DNA of 16,133 nt, taken from Alphaproteobacteria bacterium. Lineage in GTDB: Bacteria > Pseudomonadota > Alphaproteobacteria > Sphingomonadales > Sphingomonadaceae. The DNA lies in assembly GCA_016650315.1 (NCBI GenBank), contig JAENVZ010000194.1, positions 1 through 16,133 of the forward strand, written 5' to 3'. The position numbers and the translations under genes are program-made. The notes under the pieces were generated by a model. That model was not told the origin of the DNA and searched no databases. It saw only the letters and a program-made list of their open reading frames with translations. Positions 12,858 through 16,133 of this stretch are shown here, piece after piece. Numbering within the stretch: the stretch's first letter is position 1; every line of letters starts with the position of its first letter.

Positions 12858-14261
12858 TCACAGACAGTCAGCTAGCGCAGCGGGAATATGCGAAATGAGG
12901 TCGTCCGCCACAAGTGCGGGGCCTGCGCGTCTGGCTGCCTCGGCATGGATCCAGACGGCATTGCGGGCGGCAACCAGCGGATCGCGGGTCGTTGCAAGCT
13001 GCGCAGTGCACATGCCCGCAAGCACATCTCCCGTACCGGCGGATGAGAGCCAGGGTGACGCGGGTGGTGCGATCCATGCCTGACCATCGGGCGCGGCTAT
13101 AACGGTATCAGCGCCCTTGTAGATGACGATGCTGTTGCTCTTCACCGATGCTTTCCGTGCACGTTCAACCTTGCTGCCCTCTATATTGCCGAAAAGACGG
13201 ACGAACTCACCCTCATGCGGGGTCAGGATGGGGCGATGCGGCAGGGCGCACAGCCGATCCACGCCACGATCGGCCAGCAACACGAGCGCGTCAGCGTCCA
13301 GCACGAGCGGATGACCACTATTCAGCGCTGATTCCAGTCGTGTCCATGCGTCCTCATCACGACCAAGGCCCGGACCGATCAGGACGGCAGCGATACGTTC
13401 ATCGGCCAATATGTCGCGCACGGCATAATGATCGGGCGCGTGCGTCTGGACAATGGCATGGGTCGCGGGGTGTCCGGTCGATTTGCCCAGATATTTGATA
13501 TAGCCCGCACCCGTCCGCGCAGCCGCTTCCGCCGCCAATATGCCCGCGCCCGCCATATAGCCGCCGACTATGGCGGCAAGGCCCCGGTTATATTTGTGGC
13601 TGGCCGCACTTGGTGCGGCAATGTTTGGCCGGGATAGCCGATGAAGAGCGCCGCCCGATGCGTCAATGCCGATGTCGGCGCAGACCAGTTGGGCAAAGCA
13701 ACTCGCTCCGGGCTGAAGGAAGTGCGAAACCTTGTACGCCCCCAACGTGATACACAGGTCGAAATGCGGCACCGGGGACAGGCAAGCGCCCGTGTCGCTA
13801 TCCATGCCGCTGGGCACGTCAATGGCAAAGCTGTGCTTCGCCTTGCTGACAAGGCCGATGAGGCGGGCGGACAGCTTCTTGTCCAATCCGCGAGTCAGGC
13901 CGGTGCCGAACAGGGCATCGACCAGTTGCATTGCCGGTTTGGTGGTCGCAATGTCCTCGACTGGGCCATTCCATGCTTTACGCGCCAGACGCGAGGAGGC
14001 GGTTGTGCTTTCGCCGGTCGCTGCGACCCGGACGGGCACGCCATGCTCTGCCAATATGCGCGCAATGACGAAACCATCGCCGCCATTATTGCCGGGTCCA
14101 CAAAGAACCAACGTGCTATGACGCGACCCAACGCGCCAGATATATTCTGCTGCCGCCACGCCCGCCCGTTCCATAACGTCATATTCGGGAACACCGCTGG
14201 CGAACAGGCGCTGCTCCGCCTCCACCATCTGTGCTGCCGTCAATAGGGGTGCGTCCGGCAT
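12858..14261 (-). CDS. nnr: Bifunctional NAD(P)HX epimerase / ADP-dependent dehydratase
   Basis: This metabolite-repair enzyme restores hydrated NADH or NADPH (NAD(P)HX). The N-terminal YjeF epimerase domain (about 1-205) shows VLCGPGNNGGDGFV (52-65), DALFGTGLTRG (115-125) and IDVPSGMDSDTG (147-158). The C-terminal ribokinase-like dehydratase domain (about 220-467) shows HKYNRG (222-227), LIGPGLGRDED, LTPHEGEFVRLF (346-357) and SSAGTGDVLAG (406-416). The fusion and the 467-residue length are standard for bacterial Nnr. It starts six bases after the lipoprotein stop and is probably co-transcribed with ilvD and the lipoprotein. It is separated from the methyltransferase by 135 bases holding the REP-like element. 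Confidence 0.96.
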   Translation of the reverse strand: MPDAPLLTAAQMVEAEQRLFASGVPEYDVMERAGVAAAEYIWRVGSRHSTLVLCGPGNNGGDGFVIARILAEHGVPVRVAATGESTTASSRLARKAWNGPVEDIATTKPAMQLVDALFGTGLTRGLDKKLSARLIGLVSKAKHSFAIDVPSGMDSDTGACLSPVPHFDLCITLGAYKVSHFLQPGASCFAQLVCADIGIDASGGALHRLSRPNIAAPSAASHKYNRGLAAIVGGYMAGAGILAAEAAARTGAGYIKYLGKSTGHPATHAIVQTHAPDHYAVRDILADERIAAVLIGPGLGRDEDAWTRLESALNSGHPLVLDADALVLLADRGVDRLCALPHRPILTPHEGEFVRLFGNIEGSKVERARKASVKSNSIVIYKGADTVIAAPDGQAWIAPPASPWLSSAGTGDVLAGMCTAQLATTRDPLVAARNAVWIHAEAARRAGPALVADDLISHIPAALADCL

Positions 14262-14267
14262 AATCCC

Positions 14268-14636
14268 TCAGTCGGCCGTCGGACCGATCGTCGCGGGAAA
14301 CCGATAGCGATCCCCATCGACATCGACATCGATCATGTTTTCCGCCGCAATCGATAGCCGGACCTGCTGCGCGCCATCGGCAGGGATGACACCCCGGCCA
14401 TCGCGCACGATGCGGAAACGACGGAAGCCACCGTCAGGATGGTGCATGACGAGAAGCGGCCCCTCTGAACCATCGACGCGCTCCAGCAAGCAGCTTTGCG
14501 TCATTTCGCCAGCCCCGCCAACGGCGCAAAACAGCTTGCCTTCAACATCAGCGGTGGTTTCAGGCACATCGTTGCTGGAATTGCAGCCCGCAAGAACCAG
14601 CGTCAGAACCGCAGCACTAAATATCCGCATAGACAT
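14268..14636 (-). CDS. Small predicted lipoprotein of unknown function
   Basis: From ATG at 14636 this is 122 residues ([20 protein letters not shown]). A second ATG at 14630 is equally possible. The N-terminus is a lipoprotein signal with lipobox LAGC, so the mature protein would be lipid-anchored at the first Cys. The mature part is a compact, probably beta-rich domain with [40 protein letters not shown] and a terminal [20 protein letters not shown] do not recognise a named family. The open frame extends to 14732 inside ilvD, but the signal peptide fixes the start near 14636. The start overlaps the end of ilvD by about 20 bases in another frame, suggesting coupled translation. Confidence 0.82.
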   Translation of the reverse strand: MSMRIFSAAVLTLVLAGCNSSNDVPETTADVEGKLFCAVGGAGEMTQSCLLERVDGSEGPLLVMHHPDGGFRRFRIVRDGRGVIPADGAQQVRLSIAAENMIDVDVDGDRYRFPATIGPTAD

Positions 14637-16133
14637 GGGTTTCGGCCTTTGCTCCAGGATGCGTAACCGCACCCTTATAGGCAGGACCCACATTCTGTGC
14701 ATAGCGCCACAGCGCCCCTGATTGATAATCATTGGTGCGGGGCTGCCAAGCCTTGCGGCGTTCGGCCAGCACGGATTCCTCCACCATCAGGTTGATGGTG
14801 CCCGCTTCGGCGTCGATGGCGATGATGTCACCTTCTTCGACCAGAGCAATAGGACCGCCATCGGCCGCTTCAGGACCGACATGGCCGATGCAAAAGCCAC
14901 GTGTCGCGCCGGAAAAACGCCCATCGGTGATCAGGGCCACGCTTTCGCCCATGCCCTGTCCATAGAGCGCGGCCGTGGTGGACAGCATTTCGCGCATACC
15001 GGGGCCGCCCTTTGGCCCTTCATAACGGATGACGATGACCGATCCTTCGCTGATCTTGCGTGCTTCAACGGCGGCGAAGCAGTCTTCCTCGCAATCGAAC
15101 ACCTGGGCAGGGCCAGTGAATTGCAGCCGATCCATGCCCGCAACCTTCACGATCGCACCGTCAGGCGCCATCGAACCGCGCAGACCCACGACGCCGCCTG
15201 TCGGACTGATCGGCGCCTTCGCGTCGTAAATCACCTTCTGATCAGGGTTCCAGGTCACTTGCTCGATATTTTCGGCCAGAGTCTTGCCGGTCACAGTCAG
15301 GCAGTCACCATGCAGCAAGCCCTCACTCAGCAAGGTCTTCATCAACATATAGACGCCGCCCGCTTCATACATGTCCTTGGCGACATAACGGCCACCGGGC
15401 TGCAGATCGGCGATGTAAGGCGTGGTCTTGAATATTTCGGCCACGTCGAACAGGTCGAAATCGATCCCCGCCTCATGCGCCATGGCAGGCAAGTGCAGGC
15501 CACCATTGGTGGAACCGCCGGTCGCGGCCACTATGCGAGCGGCATTCTCGAACGCTTCGCGGGTGCAAATGTCGCGCGGACGGATGTTGCGGGCCAAAAG
15601 CTCCATCACCTGTTCGCCCGCCGCCAGCGCGATTTCCTCACGGGTCTTGTAGGCCGCTGGGGCCATGTTGCTGTTGGGAAGCGACAGGCCAATCGCCTCG
15701 CCCACACACGCCATAGTGTTGGCTGTAAATTGACCCCCACATGCGCCATGGCCGGGACAAGCAACCTTTTCCAGATCGATCAGTTCCTGCAACGGGCAAG
15801 CGCCTGCCGCATATTTGCCGACAATCTCGAACACGTCCTTGACGGTGACGTCCTTGTCATGAAAACGGCCGGGCAGGATCGATCCGCCATAAACGAAGAT
15901 ACCGGGGACGTTCAGGCGCAACATCGCCATCATCATGGCGGGCAAGCTCTTGTCACAGCCCGCAAAACCGACAAATGCGTCATAGCAATGGCCACGCATG
16001 GAAAGTTCGATTGAATCGGCAATGACTTCCCGGCTGACGAGCGAGCTTTTCATGCCCTGATGACCCATGGCGATACCATCGGTCACGGTAATGGTGTTGA
16101 ACCGGCGCGGCATTCCGCCGCCCTTTTCTACGC
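14617..16133 (-). CDS. ilvD: Dihydroxy-acid dehydratase IlvD (N-terminus beyond the window)
   Basis: IlvD dehydrates dihydroxy-acids to the 2-oxoacid precursors of valine, leucine and isoleucine using an iron-sulfur cluster and magnesium. The frame is open through the right edge, so an apparent Met at 16113 ([12 protein letters not shown]) is internal; roughly 75 N-terminal residues, including the first cluster Cys, lie outside. Counted from that Met, the other cluster cysteines are Cys53 in [10 protein letters not shown] and Cys125 in [14 protein letters not shown]. The C-terminal signature [21 protein letters not shown], with the catalytic Ser, is intact. The stop is inside the start region of the lipoprotein gene. 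No sugar-acid dehydratase features are evident, so the amino-acid pathway role is preferred. Confidence 0.96.
   Translation of the reverse strand, partial: VEKGGGMPRRFNTITVTDGIAMGHQGMKSSLVSREVIADSIELSMRGHCYDAFVGFAGCDKSLPAMMMAMLRLNVPGIFVYGGSILPGRFHDKDVTVKDVFEIVGKYAAGACPLQELIDLEKVACPGHGACGGQFTANTMACVGEAIGLSLPNSNMAPAAYKTREEIALAAGEQVMELLARNIRPRDICTREAFENAARIVAATGGSTNGGLHLPAMAHEAGIDFDLFDVAEIFKTTPYIADLQPGGRYVAKDMYEAGGVYMLMKTLLSEGLLHGDCLTVTGKTLAENIEQVTWNPDQKVIYDAKAPISPTGGVVGLRGSMAPDGAIVKVAGMDRLQFTGPAQVFDCEEDCFAAVEARKISEGSVIVIRYEGPKGGPGMREMLSTTAALYGQGMGESVALITDGRFSGATRGFCIGHVGPEAADGGPIALVEEGDIIAIDAEAGTINLMVEESVLAERRKAWQPRTNDYQSGALWRYAQNVGPAYKGAVTHPGAKAETHVYADI

Noticed and set aside
14722-16014. Plus-strand frame of 430 codons opposite ilvD
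   Set aside because: Antisense shadow of ilvD, whose Fe-S and C-terminal signatures are intact on the minus strand.

Overview
The window looks like chromosomal core sequence of an alphaproteobacterium of the family Sphingomonadaceae, most likely Sphingobium or a close relative. The evidence is indirect: high G+C, the gene order yajC-secD-secF-Mth938, an alanine-racemase-fold ornithine decarboxylase beside a carboxyspermidine pathway, and a REP-like inverted repeat with the core CGAGCGAAGTCGAG. I recall that core as common in sphingomonad genomes. No phage, transposon, CRISPR or defence system is visible, and every gap between genes is under 200 bases.

Left part (1-4660, minus strand). A chain reads leftward: yajC, secD, secF (accessory subunits of the Sec translocase), a small Mth938/NDUFAF3-family protein whose start overlaps the secF stop, then a ModE-type regulator that has only its DNA-binding domain, then modA and the start of modB (molybdate ABC importer). 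A ModE-box-like palindrome lies between modE and modA and marks a probable internal, molybdate-responsive promoter.

Centre (4840-11032, plus strand). A tRNA-Pro(GGG) is followed by a polyamine locus. aguA, a small DUF3147-like membrane protein and aguB form a tight cluster that turns agmatine into putrescine. Carboxynorspermidine/carboxyspermidine synthase and decarboxylase (nspC) form the next pair and would turn putrescine plus aspartate semialdehyde into spermidine. A separate ornithine decarboxylase gives a second route to putrescine. Both the synthase and the ornithine decarboxylase start at TTG, and each has a suggestive leader. The ornithine decarboxylase leader folds so that its Shine-Dalgarno is fully paired, and probably belongs to the described alphaproteobacterial speF leader family. 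The synthase is preceded by an 11-codon open frame whose stop overlaps the TTG start.

Right part (11061-16133). A MAPEG-family membrane protein follows the ornithine decarboxylase, with its Shine-Dalgarno and start codon inside a 12-bp perfect inverted repeat. It converges on, and overlaps by 32 bases, a minus-strand group: ilvD (dihydroxy-acid dehydratase, incomplete at the right edge), a small predicted lipoprotein, a fused NAD(P)HX epimerase/dehydratase, a REP-like element, and a 23S rRNA (uracil-5-) methyltransferase.

The enzymes themselves are ordinary. The part most worth a second look is the layered, structure-based control suggested in the leaders of the polyamine locus and at the neighbouring MAPEG gene.
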